Counted from the stretch's first letter, positions 26,841-35,286 are shown. The stretch is DNA of 64,000 nt from Flavobacterium sp. MC2016-06 (GCF_009711165.2 NZ_WMID02000011.1:1-64000), one strand, 5' to 3'. The notes: generated by a model not told the origin, from the sequence alone. Numbers and translations: made by a program.

Positions 26841-26984
26841 ATGGCGAAAATTTACTCTAAAAAAGCATTAGCTTCTAAAGATTTAAAACCTAAAAAAGAA
26901 GTCGTTTCTTTTTTACTAAATTATTCACAAGCCTTAACAGTTGTGAAAATTGAAGATAAGAGTTTTGAAATTATAGCTAACTAA
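26841..26984 (+). CDS. Uncalled 47-residue small protein downstream of the sigma factor
   Basis: An ATG-to-TAA frame of 48 codons encodes a protein beginning MAKIYSKKALASKDLKPKKE and ending KIEDKSFEIIAN. The first 20 residues are strongly basic (seven Lys). Residues 21-36 look like an amphipathic helix (VVSFLLNYSQALTVVK). It has its own TATATTTG promoter element 19 bp upstream and two stem-loops downstream, so it is a complete transcription unit. It is soluble, with no signal peptide. It could be a small DNA- or RNA-associated protein or act with the sigma factor, but no function can be assigned. I believe similar peptides sit next to this sigma factor in other flavobacteria, from memory only. 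Confidence 0.65.
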   Translation: MAKIYSKKALASKDLKPKKEVVSFLLNYSQALTVVKIEDKSFEIIAN

Positions 26985-27024
26985 ACAGCCCCACTATTAT
27001 TGTCGGATGTTTATTTCAAAAGAA

Positions 27025-27091
27025 AAACCAAATGGTCGTTTTGGTTTAAAAGCTCACTGTTTGTATGCAAATACAGGTAGTGAGTTTTTTT
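27025..27091 (+). terminator. Two consecutive stem-loops ending in a T-tract
   Basis: AAACCAAA (27025-27032) pairs with TTTTGGTTT (27039-27047). A second stem, CTCACT (27053-27058) with AGTGAG (27079-27084), is followed by seven T residues and is the likely intrinsic terminator for the 47-residue gene. Confidence 0.7.
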
Positions 27092-27642
27092 ATTGGCTTA
27101 TATTAAAGAATAAGCATATTGTAAAAGTAAATAAAAGTTATAAAGTTTAAAATAACTGGAATTTAAACAGACAAAATCCTTCACCCTCTATTTGTATTTT
27201 TTGTAGTAAATAGCACTTTTTTTTACGTAATAATTATAGGTAATTATTTACTTTTTTTAAATGTTAAGTTTTAGTTAAAAAATTAATCATATTTTATTTG
27301 TGTATTCAGTTTTTAATTTTATTTTTAGATAAAAATAAATTGTTTTTAATAAAACAACGAGTAAGAAGATATTAATAACCCAATTACTGTTAAAAAAGTA
27401 TTTTTTTTATTGATATTGTCGAAAAAGTAAAAGAATATGTTTAACCCCCTAAAATATTTAATATGATGCAAAACTACTCTAATTATTTTGTTCAGTTTGA
27501 TAAATATTTAATTCCATAAAGGATTTAAAATGCGATGTAATTTGGTTAAAACGAAAGTTGTTTTGAAATTTTCGAACCTTGTTAAAATTGCTAAGAAAAT
27601 AAAAACCCAAAACCTTATTTAATAATCAAACTCAACCAAACA
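27092..27642. other. Long AT-rich non-coding gap
   Basis: These 550 bp contain no supported gene on either strand, only AT-rich sequence with many stop codons, a CCCCCT tract near 27445 and short A/T palindromes. The promoter of the TPR protein must lie in its distal part, but no exact TTTG/TAnnTTTG pair was identified. Confidence 0.6.
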
Positions 27643-28710
27643 ATGAAAATGAAATATATGATGTTATCAATAGGAGTATTGATAAATGTTGGAGTGTATT
27701 CTCAAAATGACCAAATAAAAGAAGCCCAATCTGTTTTTGAAAAAGGTAATTCTCAAGATGCAATAGCGATGTTGAATAAAACAGAGTACCTTATCCTTAA
27801 TGCATCCGATGAAAACAAATCAGATTATTATTTTTTAAAAGGAAATGTATTAAAAGATTTGGCTACCAAAGATATAGATGCCGCTAATAATTTTACTTTA
27901 GCTTCGCAAGCTTATCAAGACGTGCTTCTTTATGAAAATGAATCAGGTAAATATAAATCTAGTATAAAAGCTACTGCAGCCTTAAAACAAATGAAATCTA
28001 ATCTTGTTAATGGAGCAATGACTGATTTTAATGCAGGTAAATTTAAAGAAAGCGCAGAAAAAAGTTATAAGGTTTATTTGTTTGATAAAAAAGATACCTT
28101 AAACTTATACAATGCAGCATCAGCTTCAATAAATGCAGAAGATTTTGATTCAGCTATTAAATATTATGAACAGTTAAAGAAAATTAATTTTTCAGGAAAA
28201 GGAGTACTTTATTTAGCTACCAATAAAAAGACAAAAGAAGAAGACATCTTTATTTCACCAAAATCTAGAGATGCGGCTATTCAAATGGGACTTTACGAAA
28301 AACCAAGAAGTGAAGCAGTTCCTTCAAAGAAATTAGAAGTTAGTAAAAACTTAGCTTACGCTTATTTAGGTAAAAAAGATTATGAAAAAGCAGAAGCGGG
28401 TTATAATAGTGTTATAGAGTTAGATCCTAATAGTGCAGATGCTTATGTTAATCTTGCATATTTAAAATTAGAATTAAAAAAAGCATTAGCAGATCAAATC
28501 TCAGCTTTGGGAACCTCTAAAAAAGAAATGCAGGAATATGATAAATTAAATGCTAGAAAAGATGATATCGTTAGAAGTGCAATTCCATATCTTAAAAAAG
28601 CATTAGCTATTGAACCTAAAAATGCAGAAATAACTAAAACACTTTTAGGTGTTTATAGATCACTTGATATGACAGCTGAGTATAATTCACTAAAAGCAAC
28701 AGGAATGTAA
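27643..28710 (+). CDS. TPR-repeat periplasmic protein
   Basis: This is a 355-residue protein. A signal peptide (about 1-20, ending GVYSQ) is followed by helical TPR-like repeats. The clearest are near residues 145-165 (LYNAASASINAEDFDSAIKY), 228-262 (LAYAYLGKKDYEKAEAGYNS) and 300-335 (AIPYLKKALAIEPKNAE). TPR arrays mediate protein contacts; partner unknown. The final residues add no anchor. It is monocistronic by spacing, preceded by a 658-bp gene-poor gap and followed by repeats. Confidence 0.85.
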   Translation: MKMKYMMLSIGVLINVGVYSQNDQIKEAQSVFEKGNSQDAIAMLNKTEYLILNASDENKSDYYFLKGNVLKDLATKDIDAANNFTLASQAYQDVLLYENESGKYKSSIKATAALKQMKSNLVNGAMTDFNAGKFKESAEKSYKVYLFDKKDTLNLYNAASASINAEDFDSAIKYYEQLKKINFSGKGVLYLATNKKTKEEDIFISPKSRDAAIQMGLYEKPRSEAVPSKKLEVSKNLAYAYLGKKDYEKAEAGYNSVIELDPNSADAYVNLAYLKLELKKALADQISALGTSKKEMQEYDKLNARKDDIVRSAIPYLKKALAIEPKNAEITKTLLGVYRSLDMTAEYNSLKATGM

Positions 28711-28984
28711 ATTGGTTTAAATTCCAATTTTTTAAATTCCAAATTCCAAAAGTAAATTGAATAAACTTTGCGCCTTAGCGTCTTTGCGAGATTATTTTAT
28801 TTTTATGAAAAGAAAATTTTAAAATTTTAATAGAATAGCCTCCAGTTTTAGCTGGAGAAAAAAAATAAAAAGGAATGGGCTTAAGTCAAATTAAGCGCAA
28901 TCAAAACCCAAAAAAAGTTTTCAGCATTTAGTCATAGTTTTTAGCCCCAAATAAAACTATGGCTGAGGTTGAAAATAAATAAAT
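28711..28984. repeat. Cluster of dispersed repeats between convergent genes
   Basis: Three kinds of repeat fill this gap between the TPR gene and nth: AATTCCAAATT units (28715-28750), a GCGCCTTAGCGTCTTTGCGAG block (28770-28790), and GCCTCCAGTTTTAGCTGGAG (28839-28858), which can form a small stem and belongs to the family of the element at 52801-52985. No gene is seen. Confidence 0.7.
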
Positions 28985-29641
28985 CTAAATCTTAGTCTTA
29001 GTCATTTCTTCAATAATAGACTTCTTTCCAACAGTTCGAGTAATAATATCTTTCTCTAGACTCCATCCGCGTGCAGGCGAATATTCGCGGCCGTACCAAA
29101 TAATTTGAAGATGTAAATCATTCCATATTTCCCTAGGAAATAATCTTTTAGCATCTTTTTCTGTTTGAACCACGTTTTTTCCGTTCGAAAGATTCCATCT
29201 ATACATCAATCTATGAATATGAGTATCAACCGGAAATGCAGGAACACCAAAAGCTTGCGACATTACAACACTTGCTGTTTTATGCCCAACAGCAGGCAAT
29301 TCTTCAAGAGCTTCAAAACTCTGTGGCACCTGTCCGTTATGTTTATCAATCAAAATATGCGATAAACCATGAATTCCTTTCGATTTCATTGGAGATAAGC
29401 CGCAAGGACGAATAATCTCTTTTATTTCTTCTACCGACATTTTTATCATATCGTACGGATTGTCAGCTTTAGCAAAAAGCAGAGGCGTAATCTGATTCAC
29501 ACGCACATCTGTACATTGTGCCGATAATAAAACAGCAATCAATAAGGTATAAGGATCTTTATGATCAAGAGGAATAGGTATAGTAGGGTAGAGTTCTTTT
29601 AACGTATTTATAACAAATTGTACGCGAGCTTCTTTATTCAT
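28985..29641 (-). CDS. nth: Endonuclease III-type DNA glycosylase/AP lyase lacking the Fe-S cluster
   Basis: This 218-residue base-excision repair enzyme is recognised by its helix-hairpin-helix (LEELPAVGHKTASVV, residues about 112-126), catalytic Lys121 and Asp139 in VDTHIHR. Family members usually end in C-x6-C-x2-C-x5-C, which binds a 4Fe-4S cluster. Here the equivalent tail (WYGREYSPARGWSLEKD) has no cysteine at all; the only cysteines are at 43 and 80. The catalytic core is intact, so activity is expected. It is divergent from bcp, with AT-rich direct repeats between. Confidence 0.92.
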   Translation of the reverse strand: MNKEARVQFVINTLKELYPTIPIPLDHKDPYTLLIAVLLSAQCTDVRVNQITPLLFAKADNPYDMIKMSVEEIKEIIRPCGLSPMKSKGIHGLSHILIDKHNGQVPQSFEALEELPAVGHKTASVVMSQAFGVPAFPVDTHIHRLMYRWNLSNGKNVVQTEKDAKRLFPREIWNDLHLQIIWYGREYSPARGWSLEKDIITRTVGKKSIIEEMTKTKI

Positions 29642-29774
29642 TTCCGTATTTTTAATCCCGTAAAAATAATGAATTATAAGTGAATTATAAGTTATGAGTT
29701 TTGAGTTTTGAGTTATAAATTAAGAGTTGTAATGAAAATATAAAATATAAAATCAATAATCTAAAATAAAAAAT

Positions 29775-30227
29775 ATGACAACACTAAAACAAGGAGATAA
29801 AGCACCGCAATTTTCAGGAGTAGATCAAGATGGAAAAACACATAAATTGGCAGATTATGCTGGAAAAAAATTAGTAGTCTTCTTTTATCCAAAAGCAAGT
29901 ACGCCAGGTTGTACTGCAGAAGCTTGTGACTTAAGAGATAATTTTCATCGTTTTCAAGCCAATAATTATGAACTTCTTGGTGTAAGTGCTGACAGCCAGA
30001 AAGCGCAGGAAAAATTTAAAGAAAAATACGAATTGCCTTTTCCGCTAATTGCTGATGAAGACAAATCTGTAATCAATGCGTTTGGAGTTTGGGGACCAAA
30101 GAAATTTATGGGAAAAGAATACGACGGAATCCACAGAACAACTTTTGTAATAAACGAAAACGGAATCATAGATGAAGTAATCGAAAAAGTAAAAACCAAA
30201 GAACACGCAGCACAGATTTTGAAATAG
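29775..30227 (+). CDS. bcp: Thiol peroxidase Bcp/PrxQ (peroxiredoxin)
   Basis: This is a 150-residue cytosolic peroxiredoxin that reduces hydrogen and organic peroxides using thioredoxin. Peroxidatic Cys46 in the motif PKASTPGCTAEACDLRD and resolving Cys51 five residues later are the hallmark of the atypical two-cysteine PrxQ class. Length is normal for the family and the ATG start is unambiguous. It is divergent from nth and convergent with the next gene through a shared terminator. Confidence 0.95.
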   Translation: MTTLKQGDKAPQFSGVDQDGKTHKLADYAGKKLVVFFYPKASTPGCTAEACDLRDNFHRFQANNYELLGVSADSQKAQEKFKEKYELPFPLIADEDKSVINAFGVWGPKKFMGKEYDGIHRTTFVINENGIIDEVIEKVKTKEHAAQILK

Positions 30228-30286
30228 TTTTTTGTTTCAAGTTTCAAGTTCAAAACCTGAAACCTGAAACAAAAAAAACTTGAAAC

Positions 30287-30317
30287 AAAAAAAAGCCCTT
30301 TTTCAGGGCTTTTTTTT
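30287..30317. terminator. Bidirectional terminator between bcp and the convergent gene
   Basis: AAAAAAGCCCT (30289-30299) pairs with AGGGCTTTTTT, with A-tract and T-tract on the two sides, so it works on both strands. The stop codon of the minus-strand gene (30316-30318) sits inside the T-tract. Just upstream, TGTTTCAAGTTT (30233-30244) and AAACTTGAAACA (30276-30287) form another inverted repeat. Confidence 0.85.
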
Positions 30318-31776
30318 AGTTTGTTTGATTCAATTCCTTTTCTGGATGATAACCAAAAAGGTGATGTTCTTTTATAATTTCTGGAATCCCTGGAGGAAGC
30401 ATTGGTTCCCATCCTGGTTTTCCTTGACTGATCATTTTTAAAACCTCGCGAGAGAAAACCTCTAAGTTGTGCGGATCGTAGTCAACTACATCAACCACTT
30501 TTCCGTTGAATTTAAAGAATTTATACAATTCTTTCATTCTTGGATGTACTTTTAAGTTTGTTGAATTCATCAGAACGCCTTCTTCGTCTAACATCGGGTA
30601 CAAGAAAACTTTCATATCTCGGTAGAATAATTTTCCGAAAGCTTCTAGAATTCCTCCACTTAAATGGCGGTAATATTTCTCATCAAAAATATCAACTAAG
30701 TTATTTACTCCCATTGCCAATCCCATTCTAGCTTTGGTATAATTAGCAAAATACTCAACAACTTTATAGTATTCTTGGAAATTCGAAATCATAACGGTTT
30801 GACCTAACGAACAAAGTAATTCGGCTCTGTCCATAAAATCGCGTTCATCAATTTCACCGTCCGAACGTAAATTCGAAAGTGTAATCTCAAAAACCACCAA
30901 AGTATTATCTTTTTCAACCTTGTTTTCTTCAAGAAACATCTTCAATGATTTCTCATACATGTCCATATTTACTTTCGTAACCGGACGGAAGCTTCCTCTT
31001 AAAGCCAAAAGATTCTTTTTGTATAAAATGGCAGCAGGCAGAATATTTTTTCCTTCAGGATTAAACATTACCGCGTCAGTCATTCCATTTTTAACCAATT
31101 GTAAACTCATTAAACGGTTATCAACATCAGCAAAACGAGGTCCTGAGAAGTTAATAGTGTCAATTTCTAATTGGTCTTTATCTAAGTGATCGTATAAATA
31201 ACGAAGTAATCGTTTTGGATCGTTGTATTTGTAAAAAGCACCGTAAATTAAGTTTACACCTAAAATACCAAGTGTTTCTTGTTGTAGTCTTGCGTCAGTT
31301 TCTTTAAAACGAATGTGAAGAATAATTTCGTTGTAAGCTTCGTCTGGTTCAATTTGGTATCGAATTCCAACCCAGCCGTGACCTTTAAACTGTTTTGCAA
31401 AGTCAATAGTCGCAACAGTGTTAGCATAACTAAAGAACAGTTTATTCGGATGTTTTTCTCGGCTCAAGCGTTCTTCGATCAGCTCACCTTCAAAAGTCAG
31501 CATTTTTTTCAAACGATTTTCAGTCACATATCTTCCGTCGCCCTCAATTCCGTAAACGGCATCACTAAAATCTTTATCATAGGCAGACATGGCTTTTGCA
31601 ATTGTTCCCGATGAACCTCCGGATCTAAAAAAATGCCTAACTGTTTCTTGTCCAGCACCAATTTCAGCAAATGTTCCGTAAATATTCTCGTTTAAATTAA
31701 TGCGTAACGCTTTGTCTTTTATAGAAGGAATCTGTTCGATGACCTTGTCACCTTTGAGTTTTATTTCTGTACCCAT
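30316..31776 (-). CDS. Conserved cytosolic protein of unknown function
   Basis: This 486-residue protein has no signal peptide and no membrane helix. It begins MGTEIKLKGDKVIEQIPSIK and contains a glycine-rich segment (HFFRSGGSSGTIAKAMSAYD, about 48-67). It is found in many Flavobacteriia, where public labels vary (I recall nicotinate-nucleotide adenylyltransferase-like and TonB-receptor labels); I see neither an (H/T)xGH nucleotidyltransferase motif nor a barrel, so I do not adopt them. It is convergent with bcp and divergent from the metallohydrolase gene. Confidence 0.6.
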   Translation of the reverse strand: MGTEIKLKGDKVIEQIPSIKDKALRINLNENIYGTFAEIGAGQETVRHFFRSGGSSGTIAKAMSAYDKDFSDAVYGIEGDGRYVTENRLKKMLTFEGELIEERLSREKHPNKLFFSYANTVATIDFAKQFKGHGWVGIRYQIEPDEAYNEIILHIRFKETDARLQQETLGILGVNLIYGAFYKYNDPKRLLRYLYDHLDKDQLEIDTINFSGPRFADVDNRLMSLQLVKNGMTDAVMFNPEGKNILPAAILYKKNLLALRGSFRPVTKVNMDMYEKSLKMFLEENKVEKDNTLVVFEITLSNLRSDGEIDERDFMDRAELLCSLGQTVMISNFQEYYKVVEYFANYTKARMGLAMGVNNLVDIFDEKYYRHLSGGILEAFGKLFYRDMKVFLYPMLDEEGVLMNSTNLKVHPRMKELYKFFKFNGKVVDVVDYDPHNLEVFSREVLKMISQGKPGWEPMLPPGIPEIIKEHHLFGYHPEKELNQTN

Positions 31777-31840
31777 TTTATTTTAAATAGATTTGTTACA
31801 AAGTTAGCAAATTAGGCTTCTAATGAAAGAGAAATAATCC

Positions 31841-31848
31841 TATTTTTG
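31841..31848 (+). promoter_or_regulatory. Candidate -7 element TATTTTTG before the metallohydrolase
   Basis: TATTTTTG matches TAnnTTTG, 18 bp before the TTG start at 31867, implying a very short leader. It supports the TTG start choice. No -33 box was recognised. Confidence 0.45.
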
Positions 31849-31866
31849 TAAAAAAATTAAGTTCAA

Positions 31867-32631
31867 TTGAAGATCTATTTTTTAGGTACTGGTACTTCTC
31901 AAGGTATCCCAATTATTGGGGTCGATCATCCTGTTTGTAAAAGCACTGATGCTAAGGACAAAAGACTCCGCGTTTCTATCTGGATTACGTGGGGCGAGCA
32001 CTCCTATGTTATCGATTGCGGGCCCGATTTTAGACAGCAGATGCTTTCTTGCGGCTGCAGAAAACTCGATGCAATCTTATTTACGCACGAACATGCCGAT
32101 CACACTGCAGGTTTAGATGACATTCGTCCGTACAATTTTAGACAAGGTGAAATTCCTGTTTATGCACATCAACGCGTAATAGACAATCTAAAACGTCGTT
32201 TTGATTATGTTTTCGAGACTGTAAACAAATATCCGGGCGCTCCAAGCGTAAAAACGATCGAAGTAAAAAACAATGAACCTTTTGCTATTGGCGACAAAAT
32301 GGCAATTCCGGTAGATGTATTACATGGAGATTTACAAGTTTTTGGATATAGAATAGACGATTTTGCCTATTTAACCGATGTGAAAACCATCGAAGATGTC
32401 GAAATTAAAAAACTTCAAAATTTAAAAGTTTTGGTTGTGAATGCTTTACGGGTAGAACCGCATAATACACATTTTAACCTGCAGGAAGCTTTAGATTTTA
32501 TAGAAATAGTAAAACCAGAAGTCGCTTATCTTACTCATATCAGTCATGTCTTGGGCTTTCATGAGGAAGTACAAAAACAACTCCCTAAAAATGTTTTCCT
32601 TGCTTACGATAATTTAGAAATTACAATTTAA
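31867..32631 (+). CDS. PhnP-like metallo-beta-lactamase fold hydrolase
   Basis: This is a 254-residue protein. The metal site HEHADH (His74, His76, Asp78, His79) and the N-terminal FLGTGTSQGIP strand-loop mark the PhnP/RNase Z-like branch of the superfamily, whose PhnP members are cyclic phosphodiesterases. Cysteines at 24, 51, 62 and 64 (HPVCKS, DCGPD, SCGCR) resemble the structural zinc site of PhnP. No phosphonate genes are nearby, so the substrate is open. The start is TTG at 31867, right before the conserved first strand. Two envelope proteins follow on the same strand. Confidence 0.85.
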   Translation: MKIYFLGTGTSQGIPIIGVDHPVCKSTDAKDKRLRVSIWITWGEHSYVIDCGPDFRQQMLSCGCRKLDAILFTHEHADHTAGLDDIRPYNFRQGEIPVYAHQRVIDNLKRRFDYVFETVNKYPGAPSVKTIEVKNNEPFAIGDKMAIPVDVLHGDLQVFGYRIDDFAYLTDVKTIEDVEIKKLQNLKVLVVNALRVEPHNTHFNLQEALDFIEIVKPEVAYLTHISHVLGFHEEVQKQLPKNVFLAYDNLEITI

Positions 32632-32643
32632 TTATACCACAAA

Positions 32644-33147
32644 ATGAAAAAATCCTTAATGCTTTACCTTTTTATCCTTGCGATATTGATGAATGTTTTT
32701 ACTTATATGTTTTACAGTAGAGAAGTAAAATTCGGAGAGGAAAGATATGAGAAAACGACTAAAAAGCTTAGAGACAGCATAAATTTGGTAACAACCAAAC
32801 TTGCAGAAGCAGATTATTTTTCTTTAGAACATGACGAAAATGCTCAAAATTATTTTGATAACAGCGCAACAGGAGGAAAAGTTATTTTATATGAAAAACT
32901 GATTCCGCTTGTAACAGAAAAATTATTAGACTTAAATGCAAATCCAAAAGGAAATCCTTATACAGGACAAGATCAAATAGGTCCAAACAAATTTATCATT
33001 AACAAAGTAAAAATTTTAAACCACAGATGGATCATTGCAGATTATAGTAACGGAGAAATGTGGGGAGAAGTCTTGTTAAAATATTTTGTAAACGATGACG
33101 AAAGTATTACTTTTGAAGTAAATCAAACTTGGTTGTTTCAAAAATAG
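32644..33147 (+). CDS. Membrane-anchored protein of unknown function
   Basis: This 167-residue protein has one N-terminal hydrophobic helix (about 5-24), then a coiled-coil-like charged stretch (EERYEKTTKKLRDSINLVTT) and a globular domain with WGEVLLKYFVNDD near the end. It starts 12 bp after the metallohydrolase stop codon and is probably in the same operon. It is likely a periplasmic protein held by its uncleaved N-terminus. I recognise no family. Confidence 0.6.
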   Translation: MKKSLMLYLFILAILMNVFTYMFYSREVKFGEERYEKTTKKLRDSINLVTTKLAEADYFSLEHDENAQNYFDNSATGGKVILYEKLIPLVTEKLLDLNANPKGNPYTGQDQIGPNKFIINKVKILNHRWIIADYSNGEMWGEVLLKYFVNDDESITFEVNQTWLFQK

Positions 33148-33192
33148 CTTTATTATATCGCTATTCTGATTACAACAATTAAATAGGGATAT

Positions 33193-33618
33193 ATGAAGAA
33201 GCTAATTTTATGTTCAATGCTTATCGTACTTTCTTTTTCTTGTGCTAAAAAAGTTTCTCCCGAAACTAAACCAGTAAAAGAAGAGGTAAAATCAAAAATA
33301 GTTGGCGGTGATTCCGACGCTCACGGATGTAAAGGTTCTGCTGGCTATACATGGTCAATTGTAAAAAACGAATGTGTTCGTTTATTTGAAGCTGGAACAA
33401 AATTGTCTCACGCCGAAGATGGAAAAACATATACAACTGTTTCCTATGTTATTTTTGAAGGAAATAAAGCAGAGCTTTTTCTAGACACACAAAAACAATC
33501 TATCATTTTAGAAAGAAAAGCCGAAGGAGATTCTTGGATAAAAGATGATTTACAATTAATTCCTAGGAAAGGTTATGTACTTAAAAAGGGAGAGAAGATT
33601 ATTTATACAGGTGAATAA
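33193..33618 (+). CDS. Small lipoprotein
   Basis: This 141-residue protein has a lipobox LSFSC with lipid-accepting Cys 17, a Lys/Glu-rich linker (to about 38), then a compact domain with a cysteine pair in HGCKGSAGYTWSIVKNEC (about 49-66) that may form a disulfide. The C-terminal half looks beta-rich. The family is unnamed to me. It is 45 bp downstream of the membrane-anchored protein; its stop codon lies in a 46-bp palindrome. Confidence 0.65.
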   Translation: MKKLILCSMLIVLSFSCAKKVSPETKPVKEEVKSKIVGGDSDAHGCKGSAGYTWSIVKNECVRLFEAGTKLSHAEDGKTYTTVSYVIFEGNKAELFLDTQKQSIILERKAEGDSWIKDDLQLIPRKGYVLKKGEKIIYTGE

Positions 33619-33660
33619 AATTAGAAAGGCGAGAATTAATTCTCGCCTTTCTAATTTTAT
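33615..33660. terminator. Perfect 46-bp palindrome, bidirectional terminator
   Basis: The sequence is exactly self-complementary from 33615 to 33660 with its centre at 33637/33638 (GAGAATTAATTCTC core, AGAAAGGCG arms, AATAAAATT ends). It contains the TAA of the lipoprotein gene at 33616-33618 and touches the stop codon of the convergent hypothetical gene. A/T tracts on both sides suit intrinsic termination in both directions. Confidence 0.9.
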
Positions 33661-34022
33661 CAATTTTTTATTTCGTTTTCAGAGTCTTCTTCAATCAATT
33701 TCCAATTAAGAAACTTTGCAATTTTGATAAAAGTTTCTTTTAATATTTTAAAATCCTCATCATTACTTTTTGCGCAAACTATGCTTAATAAGTTAGTCTT
33801 GCTTTCATTTACATCTTTATCTGACCAGCTATCAATATTCCTAGCATTTAATAAAATAATGATTGTAAATGGAAAATCGGTTTGATTGTTAAAAACAAAA
33901 TCTGATTTTTTCTTTAATTCTTTCAGAGATTCTAAAAAGTTTCTTATTTCAAGCGTGTTAAAGCTTGTGCTCAATTCTTTGTCAGAATAAATATTTAAAT
34001 AATAATATCTGTCAGACCACAT
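33660..34022 (-). CDS. Hypothetical 120-residue protein
   Basis: This 120-residue cytosolic protein begins MWSDRYYYLNIYSDKELS. A hydrophobic strand (FPFTIIILLNA, about 51-61) and an acidic C-terminus (EEDSENEIKN) are the only clear features. The gene begins 4 bp after the isochorismatase-family gene on the same strand, so it is probably the distal gene of that operon. I recognise no family; its size and acidity would fit a small accessory or immunity protein, but nothing nearby supports that. Confidence 0.5.
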   Translation of the reverse strand: MWSDRYYYLNIYSDKELSTSFNTLEIRNFLESLKELKKKSDFVFNNQTDFPFTIIILLNARNIDSWSDKDVNESKTNLLSIVCAKSNDEDFKILKETFIKIAKFLNWKLIEEDSENEIKN

Positions 34023-34026
34023 TGAT

Positions 34027-34596
34027 TTAAACGATTTGTTTAATAAAATCTGAAGTTACAACTTGAGCAAATTCTTCGTTTAAACTTGCTAAAGCAGTTT
34101 GGTGAATTATTTCTGCAGAGAATTCTTCTCCGTTGATACCTTTTTTGTTGAATGTTGCCGTTGCATCAGCGACCAAATAAGTACTATAACCAAAATTCCC
34201 AGCCATTCTCGTCGTTGTAGAAACACAATGATCTGTAGTTAAACCTACAATAACAAGATTTGTGATTTTAGCAGTATCTAACAACTCCTTTAAGTTAGTT
34301 CCTATAAAAGCGCTGTTTACATTCTTTTTGATGATGATTTCGCCTTCAATTGGTTTTACAACATCTTGAAATTCATTTCCAGGTTGAGTTTCGTTTAAAA
34401 TCGAATTTGGGTTAGAAGAACAGTGTTGTATATGAAAAAGAGGCAGATTTTTAGCTCTCCAGATTTCAAGAAGTTCACCCGCTTTTTGTTCAGCATTTAC
34501 ATTATTTCGTTCACCGCCCCAATAAGCAACATCACCAAATGCTTTTTGAATATCAATTAAAATTAATGCTGGATTATCAAGTTTTATTGTGCTCAT
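34027..34596 (-). CDS. Isochorismatase-family cysteine hydrolase
   Basis: This is a 189-residue protein. The catalytic triad of the family is visible: Asp15 in LILIDIQKAF, a lysine at 90/91 in IIIKKNVNSAF, and Cys124 in VIVGLTTDHCVSTTTR. The nucleophile loop carries the usual cis-peptide region before the cysteine. Members hydrolyse nicotinamide, ureidoacrylate or isochorismate; the substrate cannot be set from motif alone and there is no siderophore cluster here. It lies between the esterase and a small hypothetical gene on the minus strand. Confidence 0.9.
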   Translation of the reverse strand: MSTIKLDNPALILIDIQKAFGDVAYWGGERNNVNAEQKAGELLEIWRAKNLPLFHIQHCSSNPNSILNETQPGNEFQDVVKPIEGEIIIKKNVNSAFIGTNLKELLDTAKITNLVIVGLTTDHCVSTTTRMAGNFGYSTYLVADATATFNKKGINGEEFSAEIIHQTALASLNEEFAQVVTSDFIKQIV

Positions 34597-34641
34597 TTTT
34601 TTTAGATTTAATTTTTGAAAACTGAAAACTGTAATTTAATA

Positions 34642-35286
34642 TTAACCCAAAAGCCAATTCTTAAAATCAAAGAAATTCTGAGGCGCCACACCGTGACCAA
34701 CAGGATATTCTTTATACATAACAGGAATGTTTAATTTCTCTAAAATTGCAGGTGTTTTTCTGGCCCAGTCAATCGGGATAACTTGATCTACCGTTCCGTG
34801 AGAAGCAAATATTTTAAGGCTTTTGAAATCATTTTTCTCAAAACCTTCTTTTATAATTTCTTCATTAAAATAACCACTCATTGCAACCACTCTCTGAATT
34901 TTTTCTGGGTACGAAAGTGCGACAGCATAACTCAAGATAGAACCTTGGCTAAAACCAACCAAAGTTACGTTGTTTGCATCAATAGGATAATTAGCGACTA
35001 ATTCATCTACAAAAGCTGCGATTGCATCTCTTGAAGTTTTAGCTTGTTCATTATCTGAAAATTTGTTTTGGTCAGCATCAAAGTTGATGGCGTACCAAGC
35101 ATAAGCTCCATATTGTAAATCGTAAGGTGCTCTTGCAGAAATTATATAATAATTATCTGGAAGTTCTGTAGCAAACGAAAACAAATCGGCTTCGTTACTG
35201 CCATAACCGTGTAATAAAAGTAAAACCGGATTTTTGTCTAAAATTACTTTTGGCTCTTGTATTTTATATTCTAAAGATAGATTCAT
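34642..35286 (-). CDS. Phospholipase/carboxylesterase-type alpha/beta hydrolase
   Basis: This is a 214-residue protein. The nucleophile elbow GFSQGS (Ser113), the oxyanion-side HGYGSNEADLF (about 26-36), an acid in HGTVDQVIP (about Asp171) and a C-terminal histidine in VGHGVAP make a complete Abhydrolase_2 triad. I chose the ATG at 35286 (MNLSLEYKIQ); the longer frame from 35370 adds 28 residues encoded by dispersed repeat sequence and lacks conservation. It follows the small membrane protein gene across a repeat-filled gap. Confidence 0.88.
   Translation of the reverse strand: MNLSLEYKIQEPKVILDKNPVLLLLHGYGSNEADLFSFATELPDNYYIISARAPYDLQYGAYAWYAINFDADQNKFSDNEQAKTSRDAIAAFVDELVANYPIDANNVTLVGFSQGSILSYAVALSYPEKIQRVVAMSGYFNEEIIKEGFEKNDFKSLKIFASHGTVDQVIPIDWARKTPAILEKLNIPVMYKEYPVGHGVAPQNFFDFKNWLLG

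Noticed and set aside
30316..31776. TonB receptor or nicotinate-nucleotide adenylyltransferase label for the 486-residue protein
   Set aside because: There is no signal peptide or barrel strand pattern, and no (H/T)xGH nucleotidyltransferase motif, so neither label is supported by the sequence.
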